DNA from: Symbiodinium natans
Lineage: Eukaryota > Sar > Dinophyceae > Suessiales > Symbiodiniaceae
DNA length: 60,000 bases
Direction of reading: 5' to 3'
Assembly: GCA_905221605.1 (NCBI GenBank)
Contig: CAJNDS010002273.1
Span: 415,574-475,573 of the forward strand
Shown here piece after piece: positions 20,815 through 30,174 of the stretch (its first letter is position 1; the number at the start of each line of letters is the position of its first letter). The notes under the pieces were generated by a model that did no database searches, had not been told where the DNA came from, and saw only the letters and a list, made by a program, of their open reading frames with translations. Both the position numbers and the translations under genes were made by a program.

Positions 20815-21100
20815 TCACGTGCGCCCGCCAACCAAACTTGCAGGATACATGTGAACTTCTTGCCTCAGCGCTGTCCGCTTGTATGCTTGCGACGGGCTGG
20901 ATGCGTTGACACGAATATCGACACCGCGGGGGTGGTGCTTCGTGGTGGTGGCAAAGCAACCCGATCGAATAGATTGATTGGGGTCTGCCTCAAGGGTCGG
21001 TTCCTGTGCAGCAGTTGAGGGCCATGATTGGCCGGACTCAATTCTTGCGATCCTCCATGCTGCAAGCACAAGCGCCGCAACACGAAGTTCAACGGACTGA
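20815..21100 (-). CDS. Coding-like exon next to an array, unassigned
   Basis: The minus frame running from the array at 21101 reads SVELRVAALVLAAWRIARIE then SGQSWPSTAAQEPTLEADPN, with an Ala/Leu-rich helical composition. The rest of the frame is doubtful. Confidence 0.3.
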
Positions 21101-21547
21101 GCCTAAACCCTAAACCCTAAACCCTAAACCCACAACCCCTTACCATCTGACACGGGCACTTCAGAACGTCTCCCTGTAACATTGGATGCCAGGACACACT
21201 TGGCATAGCAGTACAAGACGTTGAGGATCTCGACCTGACGGGCAAAATCAACGATCAGAATTCCTGCTCCCTAAAACGTTTGAGCAGCACCAAGCTCAGA
21301 AACACAAGCTGAAAGCACGCGACACCAGCCTTTCGGGGGGCCTCGGTTAAATTTCCAAAGCCAAACCATAACGCTAACTTTCTGACGCCACCATCAGGCT
21401 CGGCCTTAAAGTTGGGAGCCCCCAGTTTGCTGTGGTGTCTTCGAACGAATGATGAGGCACTGTCTGGGATGTCGTGAGCTGACCCGAAACCCTAAACCCC
21501 TAAACCCTTTTTGAACCCAGACTAACCCTAAACACCAAACCCTAAAC

Positions 21548-21619
21548 CGCCTGGAGACGATTGCCCCTGCTTGGCAGCTGCAGGTCTGTATTGGCTCGCA
21601 TCACAAAGCGGTCAGAGGC
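21548..21619 (-). CDS. Coding exon ending at G/GTTTAGGG
   Basis: Exactly 24 codons (ASDRFVMRANTDLQLPSRGN then RLQA) between a TTAAAG acceptor and the donor GTTTAGGGTTTGG, which is the first unit of the array at 21524-21547. The exon is clean in frame and composition. It follows the exon at 21706-21790 across an intron filled by the array 21636-21694. The product is unknown. Confidence 0.55.
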
Positions 21620-21635
21620 CTTTAAGAGGTGAGCA

Positions 21636-21694
21636 CCCTAAACCCTAAAACCCTAAACCCTAAACCCCAAACCCTAAACCCTAAACCCTAAACC
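21636..21694. repeat. Telomere-like array filling an intron
   Basis: Eight CCCTAAA-type units lie between two minus-strand coding exons (21706-21790 and 21548-21619). The whole intron is only about 85 bp, so the array makes up most of it. Confidence 0.85.
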
Positions 21695-21705
21695 CATCAG
21701 CAACC

Positions 21706-21790
21706 CGCCTCCATGAGCTCCGCGGCGTTTTCGATGAAGAGCCGAGCTGCTGCCTCAAGGAAGGCAGCGTCGCGGTTCTCCATGCGCCTT
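21706..21790 (-). CDS. Coding exon upstream of the array intron
   Basis: The frame reads MENRDAAFLEAAARLFIENA then AELMEAG, an amphipathic, clearly coding stretch. It joins in phase to ASDRFVMRAN of the next exon if the ambiguous G at the border is placed suitably. The ATG at 21783 could be a start. The family is unknown; the helical style resembles OPR/FASTK-type repeats. Confidence 0.5.
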
Positions 21791-21812
21791 GCGCTTGAAC
21801 GCCGAAATTGGC

Positions 21813-21935
21813 TTAGGGTTTAGGGTTTAGGGTTGAGGGCTTAGGGTTTAGGGTTTCGGGTTTAGGGTTGAGGGCTTAGGGCTTAAGGCTTAGGGCTTAA
21901 GGGCTTCGGGCTTGGGGCATAGGGCTTAGGGTTGC
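21813..21935. repeat. TTTAGGG array with CTTAGGG variants
   Basis: About 16 units; the right half is mostly CTTAGGG or CTTCGGG. Confidence 0.92.
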
Positions 21936-22059
21936 TGCAGGGATTTCGGGACTCGGGTTCTGCGCTCTATGACTGGGAAAGCCAGGCAGATCGCCACACA
22001 TGGAGGATGGACGCAGGAGTTGGTTTCTTGTGGGCTGGCGGTAGAGGTCCGCCATGCTA

Positions 22060-22206
22060 GCCCCCCTACCCCCTAAAATTAAACCCCCCCCTGCCCCCTA
22101 AGATTAAAATCCCCCCATAGACAATAATATAACCATAATGGGGGGGGCGGGGGGGGGTATGCAATATTAGGGGGATTCTTGGGTTTAATATTAGGGGGAG
22201 GGTATA
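22060..22206. mobile_element. C-rich/G-rich palindromic element
   Basis: CCCCCTAAAATTAAACCC on the left pairs with CCCCCTAATATTAAACCC (reverse complement of the right end), 17 of 18 matching; a second inner pair (CCCCCTAAGATTAAAA / CCCCCTAATATTGCA) follows. The centre is AT-rich (AATAATATAACCATAATG). It is about 145 bp long and non-coding. Confidence 0.7.
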
Positions 22207-22209
22207 CAC

Positions 22210-23346
22210 AGATGCCCTGGACTGTCTGGACATTGATCTCACACAATCTGATTCTCTTGCAAGCTATGAGGTCCAAGGCACATCAGCGAGTACGTGATGA
22301 GGTTCAGCTCCTGCATGGTGAAGGACGCGTGATCCCGTCGAATCACCTGAGTTGGCTTTGAGGCTTGTTGGCACGTCTTCGGAGGCTGCGAATGTGGCCG
22401 TTGGCCCCCTGATTTCCTTGATTCCTGCACTGGAAATCTCTCACACAGGCGCTCGCGTCATACATTCAAAGACGTTCAGGCAGCAGTTCAGCAGTTCGCC
22501 ACGCATCGTTTGCTGTGTCATTGTCTTGAGCAACACATGGACATCAAGTGTCAACGGTGAGCCCTGCCTCATCCTTCAGAGTTCTCACGAAGGGGTCCTC
22601 TTGCTCCAGGGTGGTCGAGGTGGTGGAACTCCAGTCATTAGAGACCTCGAGGCCTGCAGTAGGCAATGCTTCAGCACATGCACTCCTTGGCTCGAAGCAC
22701 TCATCGCAAGTGTACAGCACAAGCATAACCTTCAAGAATTACAACGCTGGCTGCTGCAGCCCAGGCTAGCGCCGGATGACATGCTTCTACCAAAACAAAA
22801 AGAAACACCCTCAAAGTGGTGTCAATCCTGCAGTGCGGGCCTTCTATCGCCACTCTTCTCTCTTGACGATTCTTGCTGAACCTGGGATCTAAGGCAGCTA
22901 AGGCTTCAGGCATCTACAAGCATGCTAGAGCTGTCGATGCAGCAGAATCAGTTTGCTGGCAAGGTCGTTCGGGGGCTAGGGGCAAACCCATGAGCTCCAA
23001 AGCCTTAAAGGTGAGGTCGCTACGTCCGGGCTGCAACATAAATCCAGGTGCTTGCCAACTGCAAACGCGATCGTGGACAGATCTCTGTGATCGAAATCGT
23101 TGATGCGGTCTTCGATCATGACTTTCCTCAGGTGCCCCGTGAAACTGCAGGAGTCTCACACTTTTGGGGGGGGCGGCATCGCTGTCTCCACTCTCCATAT
23201 GACATCGTGCAGTCACTTGCCCGTCCCTCAAACTCCGGTGCAGTCAAGTGGCAGCTTGTCCATGGTCGTGTCGAAGCCTTCGAGAACCTTGGCTGATGGC
23301 AGAGCTGGTCAAAGGCCCGACCTGTGTGCAGGGCATTGACCCCTCT
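22210..23346. other. Coding-like but unresolved stretch
   Basis: Frames are open on both strands. Best minus-strand candidates: 22720-22545 (CDECFEPRSACAEALPTAGL, then EQEDPFVRTLKDEAGLTV) and about 23040-22950 (PGRSDLTFKALELMGLPLAP). No family is recognised and splice sites were not resolved. Confidence 0.3.
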
Positions 23347-23430
23347 CCTAAACCCTAAACCCTAAACCCTAAACCCTAAACCCTAAACCCTAAACCCTAA
23401 ACCCTAAACCCTAAACCCTAAACCCTAAAC
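23347..23430. repeat. Telomere-like CCCTAAA array
   Basis: Twelve perfect CCCTAAA units. Immediately to the right, a plus-strand Ala/Pro/Lys-rich frame (GAAAAPAKPAKVPRAG) follows a CCAG; it is too low in complexity to call. Confidence 0.95.
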
Positions 23431-23579
23431 CGTGCGTGCCCAGGAGCTGCTGCGGCCCCAGCTAAGCCTGCCAAGGTTCCCAGGGCTGGTTTCGCCCTTG
23501 AACACACAGCAAGAAAAGAAAACGTTCGCACTCGAGCGCATGGCAGGACAAGAAAGAAACATACGCGCCATTCATACAT

Positions 23580-23785
23580 ACAATATATATATATATACAC
23601 ATATATATATAGGTATGTATGTATATGTATCTATCTATCTATCTATCTATCTATACATATATATATATATATCTATCTATCTGTATACACACATGTGTTC
23701 TAGCTCACACCCACCCACAACCCACCGGATGTGTATCGAATAAATACAGGTGTGTCTATGTATATACATATGTATACAATATTGT
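23580..23785. repeat. TA, GATA and TATG microsatellites
   Basis: (TA)n, GTATGTATGT, (ATCT)n and (TA)n follow each other. Non-coding. Confidence 0.9.
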
Positions 23786-23869
23786 TTTAGCTCAACCGGT
23801 ATAAACATAGTCTCGCCGTTTGGTCATGGCCTGAGGATGTGTACTGTAAATAAGATATGTTTGTTGGGG

Positions 23870-24165
23870 GTCTTCGCCGGACCTGTCCTCGGGAAGTGTC
23901 TTCGCGATGCGGCGTGCCTTCACTCCTTGAAGGCGCCTTCCCCACCTGTTTGAACCTTCTTGGCTCTAGTGTTCTCGCAAAGTGTCTTCTGACGCCCACA
24001 CGTCTTCGCGACGCCACGTGTCTTCGCCGGGAATGTGTCTTCAGACGCCCCACGTGTCTTCGCTGTCTGCACCTGGCATGTGTCTGCTGATGCCCAGGTG
24101 GCTTCGCAGACTGTTCTAGGGAGCCAGGGTCCCAAACCCCGTGTGTCTTCAACATGTGTCTTCGG
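23870..24165. repeat. Degenerate GTGTCTTCG minisatellite
   Basis: About ten copies of a GTGTCTTCGC-GACGCCCAC motif, spaced 20-40 bp, much diverged. All frames stay open through it because the unit lacks stops. Confidence 0.65.
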
Positions 24166-24349
24166 TCCTTGCGCGGAATTTCCCCCCCTCCCAGGCGACC
24201 GCAACGTAGGAAAAAGTTGGCGCTGCTGCCAAAACCAACTGCTCGCTAGGGGAAAGTGGGAGTCTAAAGCTGTCAAGCTTTGCCCGAAGCCTCACAGTTT
24301 CGAGCTTCGCTCTTCGCCTGAAGCTTGACAGCACGCAATCTGTACGTGT

Positions 24350-24400
24350 ACATATATATATATATGTGTATATAGATATATATATATATATATATGCACC
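24350..24400. repeat. TA microsatellite
   Basis: (TA)n interrupted by GTG and GAT. Confidence 0.85.
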
Positions 24401-24496
24401 TCTTGGAATATACATGTTTGTCTGTATACATGTTTGTGGTAGGACGCACCCTCGTGTGCCCTGCGTTTCCAGCTTGGGGGTTTTGGGGGGGGGTGG

Positions 24497-24658
24497 GGAA
24501 TATCCATGTTGGGAATATACATGTTGGGAATATCAATGTTGGGAATATCCATATTGGGAATATCCATGTTGGGAATATCCATGTTGGGAATATACATGTT
24601 GGGCATATCCATGTTGGGAATATCCATGTTGGGAATATCCATGTTGCGAATATACATA
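24497..24658. repeat. 15-bp minisatellite GGGAATATCCATGTT
   Basis: Eleven tandem copies of GGGAATATCCATGTT with single-base variants (TACATG, CAATG, CATATT, GGGCATA). The unit is a multiple of three, so a plus frame reads (NIHVG)n. It is followed by a pure C run at about 24678-24699 and an A run. Confidence 0.96.
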
Positions 24659-24677
24659 GCACTTGCTGCAGGCATCT

Positions 24678-24708
<31 letters not shown>

Positions 24709-24719
24709 AGCCGGCCCCA

Positions 24720-24960
24720 AGCATCCCAAAATCCTTTCTTGCCTGAACCTTCAAGCTCACCAAAGCAGTCCAAGCCCAAGCCTTCCAAAGCCTTTTTGAC
24801 CAAAACCTTCAAGCCCAAGCATCCCCAAAGCAGTCCAAGCCCAAACATTCCCAAATCCTCTCTTGAAAGCAGTCCAAGCCCAAACCTTCCCAAAGCCTCT
24901 TTTCGACACATACACAAGGACATGCAAGCCCCAAAAAGTACCCTCAAAAAACCCTACAAA
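24720..24960. repeat. Degenerate ~30-60 bp repeat AAAGCAGTCCAAGCCCAA
   Basis: AAAGCAGTCCAAGCCCAAGC or close variants recur at about 24763, 24822, 24866 and partly between. Lys/Pro/Ser-rich or Gly/Leu-rich translation results. A similar G/C-skewed low-complexity stretch occurs at 35090-35350. Confidence 0.7.
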
Positions 24961-25359
24961 TAAGCTCAAAACACCTAAAACATGGTATACACAACTTTTT
25001 GGTTTTCCTGCCTTTCAAAACAAGGCTCCCGCCTAGGCGAAACACTCATTTTCAAGAAAAAGCGCCCGCCCTTCGAGGGATCAGTGGCGTGTCTTCCTGG
25101 TTCCGAAAACCGGAATGAGTCAAAAACCTCGGTTTTTTTACACTTTTCAACTTAACCACACCCAACGCATGCAAACAAAACGCAGGGCACTCCAGCGCGC
25201 GTGCTACCATGTTTGTCTGTATGTGTGTATGTATGTCTGATATGTGCATGCACCTGCAAACATACACAGAATGCCAGAGACCTTCATGAATAAGCGGAGC
25301 AACGTAAAAAGGCAATTGTCTAGAACAGACAAGACACATGCTGCATCCTTTGAAACAAG

Positions 25360-25415
25360 CCCTAAACCCTAAACCCTAAACCCTGAACCCTGAACCCTAA
25401 GCCCTAAACCCTAAG
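25360..25415. repeat. Telomere-like CCCTAAA array
   Basis: Seven units with CCCTGAA and CCCTAAG variants. The 400 bp to its left (24965-25358) hold no recognisable gene. Confidence 0.92.
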
Positions 25416-25547
25416 CCGCCCTCCACTCCCGACGCAAGGCCTAGCGCCGACATGCTGAACATTCGAGGGGAGAAGTCGCCCATGGTCTCGAGGACCCGGT
25501 CCGCGATCACTGAGATGGCACCCTTCTCCCAATACCTCGGGCCGGGT

Positions 25548-25664
25548 TTAAGGTTTAGGGTTTAGGGTTTGGGGTTTAGGGTTTAGGGTTTAGGGTTTAG
25601 GGTTTAGGGTTTAGGGTTTAGGGTTTAGGGTTTAGGGTTTAGGGTTTAGGGTTTAGGGGTTTTT
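25548..25664. repeat. TTTAGGG array with conserved GTTTTTGCCACC flank
   Basis: About 16 units. The right edge reads GGGGTTTTTGCCACCTGCCT (25656 on); on the gene strand this is AGGCAG/GTGGCAAAAACCCC, a donor-like leader found at seven other arrays. The following 60 bp (to about 25720) match 39010-39065. Confidence 0.93.
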
Positions 25665-25752
25665 GCCACCTGCCTAGCAGCCTCGCAACCACAATGCAGG
25701 GATGCAAACGGTCCATGTCAAATGTCTCAAGAACTGGAGAAGTGGTTGACTC

Positions 25753-25908
25753 GAGAATAGGGGTCTATATCAGGGGTCGCTTACTTTCGTCAACCCCCCA
25801 CATGGCCTGAACCATGGCTGGGCATGTCAAACAAACCCTAAACCCAAAAAGTAGGATCTCCTTACAATGAGGACCCAGCAAGGTACCCCTAAATTCGGAA
25901 ACCTTCCA
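25753..25908. mobile_element. Fragments of introner-like family A
   Basis: 25753-25799 resembles the right half of family A (AATAGGGGTCTATATCAGGG then CGTCAACCCCCC); 25850-25906 resembles the inverted left half (CTTACAATGAGGACCCAGCA, GGTACCCCTAAATTCGGAAA). The two halves are separated by unrelated sequence with one CCCTAAA unit. Confidence 0.5.
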
Positions 25909-26489
25909 TATCATCCAATACTCAAGATCTCAGATCCCAGCACGACTTCGAGTGTCGGGCTTGCGGGCTTCTGATTCACTGGGCTTGCTGTGATCTGGAC
26001 GATGCTGAGGGAATGGACAACTCAACGCACAGACAGAGACCCAGACCGTGAAAAAAGGGCATGCCTCGAATCGTTAGGCTTGTATGCCTAGGCTTCACAG
26101 AATACCTCTGCACATCTGAGTTTTTCCAAGCCGCTCCAGCTTGCCGTAGGCATAGCAGAAGCTTGCCACCTTTCAAAGCAAGTTGAGTCAAGCAAGGAGC
26201 AGCCTGTCGAGAGACGTGGCTTTTGGATGTCTCCGCTCGCATGTGAGTGAAAACGACAGAGTCTGCCCTTGCCCACGACTCAGCGGGCTTGCCACATGGG
26301 TTCAAAACAAGGTCTCAAATTGACACTGCCATCGGCCACCTCTACCGGAACAGTTTGACTGAAAGGGCGAGCCCCCGCCTCTAAGGGCTCGCTGTCCTCT
26401 AAGCCAGTGTTCATGATGACCTTTCCTCGCTTCCGCGTGCCGTCTAGAATTCAGCACTTCCTCTCCTCTCGAGCTACCGCTTAGTAAGG

Positions 26490-28697
26490 GCACACGCAAC
26501 GCAGAGTCTAGCCACCCATGCCGGCAAGTAGCCTACGGCCTCCATCACACGCTTGTCACGGATCCCCATGCGCCTCCGATGCATGTCCACACCACAGAGC
26601 TATGCACCAGCTTGTACCGGCACCCGCCTTTTCTCCCAGTCAAGCCAAACAAGGAGACATCACTCTGCGCCGAGGCACATGCAACTGTAGGTAATCAACA
26701 TGCACGTGTGGCTGTCGAAGTCGGGTCGTCCCTGGAGTTCCGTAATCATCGCTTTGATGAAGCTTGGCCTCATGTGACGCCAAAAGCTCTCCCAAAAAAA
26801 ATAACCCGCAGGTTCCGAGGAATCAGAGAGGCACATGATGACCCATGGAAGCCGCTTGCCTGGGCTTGACTCCGGAGTAGCCCAGAGCCCACATGATCTG
26901 CCCAATCTGTTCCGGTGAATACCTGAGCCGCTTGTCTTGCACTTCCGGAGATGCTTGCCAAAGCGCCCTAGCTGTGGATGTGCCGAGGATTGGATCCTCC
27001 GTCCAGGGGGTTGGCCCTAAACCTAAACCCTAAACCCTAAACCCTCAACCCTCAACCTTTTGTGAATCCTTTGATGGGCCACCCTGGCCTCCTCACTTCT
27101 CAATTCTCAAGCCCGTGAGCACCCCTAACACCCGTGAGCCGTGGGCCTGGGGTTTAGGGTTTGGGGTTTAGGGTTTAGGGTTGAGGGTTTAGGGTTTAGG
27201 GTTGAGGGTTTAGGGTTTAGGGTTAGGGTTTTGGGTGCAGGGATGATGGAAGATGCGGGCTTTTCCCGTATCAAGGTGGCCATCGGAGGAACTCGTATGT
27301 CCACAGCAAAGGAGCAAGCTGGGAAGCTTTTGTTGAGAGGAAGCTGTGCGAAAGGGCACTCGCTTCTTCACGGGCTGTGCAGTTCTTAAGGTTGGCGTAC
27401 CCCTCAAATCATGCTACCGTAACGAGGCACTGCTCGTGACGCAGAACTACTCACTGACTCCGTAACTGCACAGAGAGCATTAACCCAGGTGCCCAGAACT
27501 GCTGCTACAGCATTGTAGCACTCAAGTATGACATTGAGGCATGTCCCGAGCTGGCAGGAACTTCTTTGCCGTAGGGCTGGTTCATCCGGGTCGTCGCATC
27601 TGTGGCAACAGCCGTCGTGAGCTCGCTGTCATAAATATTGAGCCTGGCCTCAGCAATACCACAGCTATAGGGAACGACGAAACTCTCACTGAGGGCTGCC
27701 ATTGAAGCATCCTTGACACCTCCTTCTGCCCCCCAAGTAGCACAAGCCCAAAGCATGGAGGAGAGCACCCGCGGCTCCTGGAAGAGCTGCTCAGCGGCTC
27801 AAACCCTAAACCCTAAACCCTAAACCCTAAACCCTAAACCCTAAACCCTAAACCCTAAACCGCAACACGGTTTAGGAGCCCAGTCCACTTTTGAGACAGA
27901 GTCGATCTCCAGAGCTCGCTTCTTCCTTGGGAAGATTCGGGAGGGGGTTTAGGGCTTTTTTTGCCACCCGTCTGGCCAGGCTCCACGGGGCAACCGAAGA
28001 GGGAGTGTTTAGGGTTTAGATGGGTTTGGGGTTCAGGGTTCAGGGTTCAGGGTTCAGGGTTCAGGGTTCAGGGTTTAGGGTGTAGGGTTTAGGGTTTAGG
28101 GTTTAGGGTTTAGGGTTTAGGGTTTAGGGTTTAGGGTTTAGGGTTTAGGGTTTAGGGTTTAGGGTTTAGGGTTTAGGGTTTAGGGAAGCCCATGCTCACG
28201 AAAGGGCCGGGAAGATCAGCACAGAGCACCGCTCAACACCGCGTCTTGCCAGGGCACGTGGCGGAGAAAAGGCGGATGAAGTTGGGATCAGACTGAATTT
28301 GCCTGAGGTCACGTGGGCGGCTCTTGCGGGTTCCTGTTGGGGCCCCGGCCACATGACTTGCACAAGCATCCGAAAGCCCTAAACCCTAAACCCTAAACCC
28401 TAAACCCTAAACCCTAAACCCTAAACCCTAAACCCTAAACCCTAAACCCTAAACCCTAAACCCTAAACCCTAAACCCTAAACCCTAAACCCTAAACCCAC
28501 CCTAAACCCTAAACCCTAAACCCTAAACCCTAAACCCTAAACCCTAAACCCTAAACCCTAAACCCTAAACCCTAAACCCTAAACCCTAAACCCAAGCACA
28601 TCAGTTGCAAGACGAAGGCCTGGTCGCAAGCTCGTCATCCCGCGCATTCAAGCCACATTTGTGGAGTGCGGTGGCGCAATTGTAGATGTCAAACTTC
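26490..28697 (-). CDS. Helical-repeat (OPR/FASTK-RAP-like) protein, multi-exon
   Basis: Coding-like exons in order: 28697-28612 after a TTAG acceptor (KFDIYNCATALHKCGLNARD); about 28315-28262 (RDLRQIQSDPNFIRLFSAT); about 27945-27861 (FPRKKRALEIDSVSKVDW) ending at G/GTTTAGGG; about 27792-27505 (LFQEPRVLSSMLWACATWGA); about 27380-27285 (FLSTKASQLAPLLWTYEFLR); about 26965-26870 (RYSPEQIGQIMWALGYSGVK); about 26590-26490 (IRDKRVMEAVGYLPAWVARL). The recurring pattern, hydrophobic then L/M-W-A/T followed by a small helix, is that of octotricopeptide/FASTK repeats found in organelle RNA-binding proteins. No RAP end was found here. Joining these exons into one gene is inference. Introns carry arrays at 27801-27860, 28006-28186 and 27016-27058. 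Confidence 0.5.
27016..27238. repeat. Two opposed telomere-like arrays
   Basis: CCCTAAA/CCCTCAA at 27016-27058 and TTTAGGG/TTGAGGG at 27148-27238, about 90 bp apart and head to head. Both lie between exons of the helical-repeat gene. Confidence 0.9.
27801..27860. repeat. CCCTAAA array at an exon border
   Basis: Eight perfect units. On the gene strand the preceding exon ends TTGCG/GTTTAGGG, so the donor is the first unit. Confidence 0.94.
28006..28186. repeat. TTCAGGG and TTTAGGG array
   Basis: Six TTCAGGG units (28027-28068) precede about 16 TTTAGGG units. The variant units are clustered rather than mixed. Confidence 0.95.
28377..28593. repeat. Longest CCCTAAA array in the window
   Basis: About 30 near-perfect CCCTAAA units, interrupted once (ACCCACCCTAAA at 28495). 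With 28006-28186 it forms a pair of opposed arrays around a short coding-like exon (28315-28262). Confidence 0.97.
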
Positions 28698-28825
28698 CTA
28701 AGAAGTCATGGGGGCTGCCGTCGAAAAGACTGTCAGCATCAGCTGAAGGCCGAAACCGTCGAAACTTCCTAAAGCCTTAGATGCTGCGTGCCTGGGGTCC
28801 CGCCCCCCCCAACGGCAACTCAAAG

Positions 28826-28933
28826 CGGGGGTTTCCGAAATTCGGGGTACCCTATTGGGGTCCTTATGGAATGTCAGGGAATCATACTCTTGGGGACTCT
28901 ATGAGGGGTCCCGTGTTTTCGTAACACCCCCAG
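28826..28933 (+). mobile_element. Introner-like palindromic element, family A copy 2
   Basis: Left end GGGGGTTTCCGAAATTCGGG then GTACC; right end TTTTCGTAACACCCCCAG. The middle is TATTGGGGTCCTTATGG...CAGGGAATCATACTCTTGG. It is shared in order with copies at 19950 and 39246. The sequence just outside on the left, CAACTCAAAGCG, also resembles that of copy 1 (GAACTCAAACG). Confidence 0.78.
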
Positions 28934-29060
28934 GTATCACAGCAGTCAAGGAGCGGAAGATATTCTTCAACCAGCTTGAGCACCTGAGCTGCTCGAGAAC
29001 CATCAGCGCAGACACCGGCGCCAACTCTTTAGATGGATTGGGCCCTTGGCAAGTTCTTGT

Positions 29061-29128
29061 TTAGGGTTTAGGGTTTAGGGTTTAGGGTTTAGGGTTTGGG
29101 GTTTGGGGTTTGGGGTTTAGGGTTTAGG
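29061..29128. repeat. TTTAGGG/TTTGGGG array
   Basis: About nine units; the central ones are TTTGGGG. Confidence 0.92.
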
Positions 29129-29168
29129 GCATCATACAAGTCGAAGTGGTTCCTCCAACAGAAGCCTC

Positions 29169-29435
29169 TCACACCAAGAGGTTGGAGCGTTTGAAGTCAT
29201 GCTGCACCTTGCTTGTGCTGGCACAGATGTTGCTGGCAACCAGCATCCGGCTAAAAATTTCCCTTGTCGTCTGGAGAGCTGTAGAATTGGAGACAACTCT
29301 TGAGAAACGGAGCTCCCTTAAACCCTTAAACCCATAAACCCTTTTTTTTGCATCCAGGTCTCTTGCAGTCAGCCGGGTAAGTGGGAAAGAGCTGTTCATG
29401 TTCACCAGCTCATGCGGGTGCACTAGTGAGCTCAC
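29169..29435 (-). CDS. Coding-like exon pair around a telomere-like block
   Basis: A minus frame reads SSLVHPHELVNMNSSFPLTR then LTARDLDA and enters CAAAAAAAAGGGTTTATGGG (29345-29320); beyond the block the frame reads VVSNSTALQTTREIFSRMLV. The first part looks coding and ends near the conserved leader GAGACCTGGATGCAAAAA. The product is unknown. Confidence 0.35.
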   Translation of the reverse strand: MSSLVHPHELVNMNSSFPLTRLTARDLDAKKRVYGFKGLRELRFSRVVSNSTALQTTREIFSRMLVASNICASTSKVQHDFKRSNLLV

Positions 29436-29439
29436 AACC

Positions 29440-29478
29440 CATAAACCCTTAAACCCTTAACCCTTAAACCCTTAAACC
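29440..29478. repeat. CCCTTAAA variant array
   Basis: Five units of the 8-bp variant CCCTTAAA, unlike the 7-bp arrays around it. Confidence 0.88.
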
Positions 29479-29575
29479 AATCACTTGCCTGGTGACGGCC
29501 TGGTAGTGTGACTCCGAGCCCAATCGGTGGTGGATAATCAACGAGGAGCTGCTGCGAGAAGGGACCTCCTCAATC

Positions 29576-29714
29576 CTGGGTTTAGGGTTTAGGGTTTAGG
29601 GTTTAGGGTTTAGAGTTTAGGGTTTAGGGTTTAGGGTTTAGGGTTTAGGGTTTAGGGTTTAGGTTTTAGGGTTTAGGGTTTAGGGTTTAGGGTTTAGGGT
29701 TTAGGGTTTAGAAC
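29576..29714. repeat. TTTAGGG array at an exon border
   Basis: About 19 units. On the gene strand the exon at 29715-29917 ends GCC/GTTCTAAACCC, so this array, read as CCCTAAA, begins 4 bases after the donor GT. Confidence 0.95.
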
Positions 29715-29917
29715 GGCAGTCTTTAAGTGCATGCACAGCCAGGTGGGGAGGTCGGAAATTCTTAAAACCTTCGGTGTCCCCAAACCCAAAAGTTGCGCAC
29801 CCATCCTCCCCCCCCCCTTGTGAGGAAAAACCCAGTCCTCTCCATTCATAGATCCTTTTTTTACGGCTAGGACTGCTGCACTGCCTGCCTGGGACGAACT
29901 CTCTGCATCCAAGAAGC
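29715..29917 (-). CDS. Coding exon, possible start, unassigned
   Basis: About 68 codons from a possible ATG near 29912 (MDAESSSQAGSAAVLAVKKG, then SMNGEDWVFPHKGGG, then VLRISDLPTWLCMHLKTA) to a donor GTTCTAAACCC at 29714. The composition is coding. No family is recognised. Confidence 0.45.
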
Positions 29918-30085
29918 ATTCATAGATCCTAAACCCTAAACCCTAAACCCCACAATTCCAAGGCTCATGAAGGAAAGATTGGGTGCGGCCCCCAAGACTG
30001 CCGGCTCCAGGGTGTAGAGAGGCTCCTCCGGTTCGACATCGGGGGTGCCCACCGTCGGCCTCAGACATTTTCAGCGGATACTCAT

Positions 30086-30174
30086 GGTTTAGGGCTTCGG
30101 GGTTAGATTTAGGGTTTAGGGTTTAGGGTTTAGGGTTTAGGGTTTAGGGTTTAGGGTTTAGGGTTTAGGGTTTG
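30086..30174. repeat. TTTAGGG array
   Basis: About 11 units after a CTTCGGGG start. Confidence 0.93.

Noticed and set aside
25976-26305. Minus-strand KLLLCLRQAGAAWKN, faintly like Ty1/copia reverse transcriptase (YGLxQAxRxW)
   Set aside because: No catalytic DD, integrase or RNase H motif nearby; the match is too short.
27240-27389. Plus-strand exon GMMEDAGFSRIKVAIGGTRM after TTTAGGG..GTGCAG
   Set aside because: The minus strand reads FLSTKASQLAPLLWTYEFLR, matching the W-repeat pattern of adjacent exons; only one strand can be coding.
28006-28593. A true telomere or chromosome end at the longest arrays
   Set aside because: Arrays are short (about 30 units at most), occur in both orientations and have unique, coding-like sequence on both sides.
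28605-28780. Plus-strand RRM-like string ATFVECGGAIVDVKLPKK
   Set aside because: The minus strand of the same bases gives KFDIYNCATALHKCGLNARD with a TTAG acceptor and fits the neighbouring helical-repeat gene; no second RRM motif follows on the plus strand.
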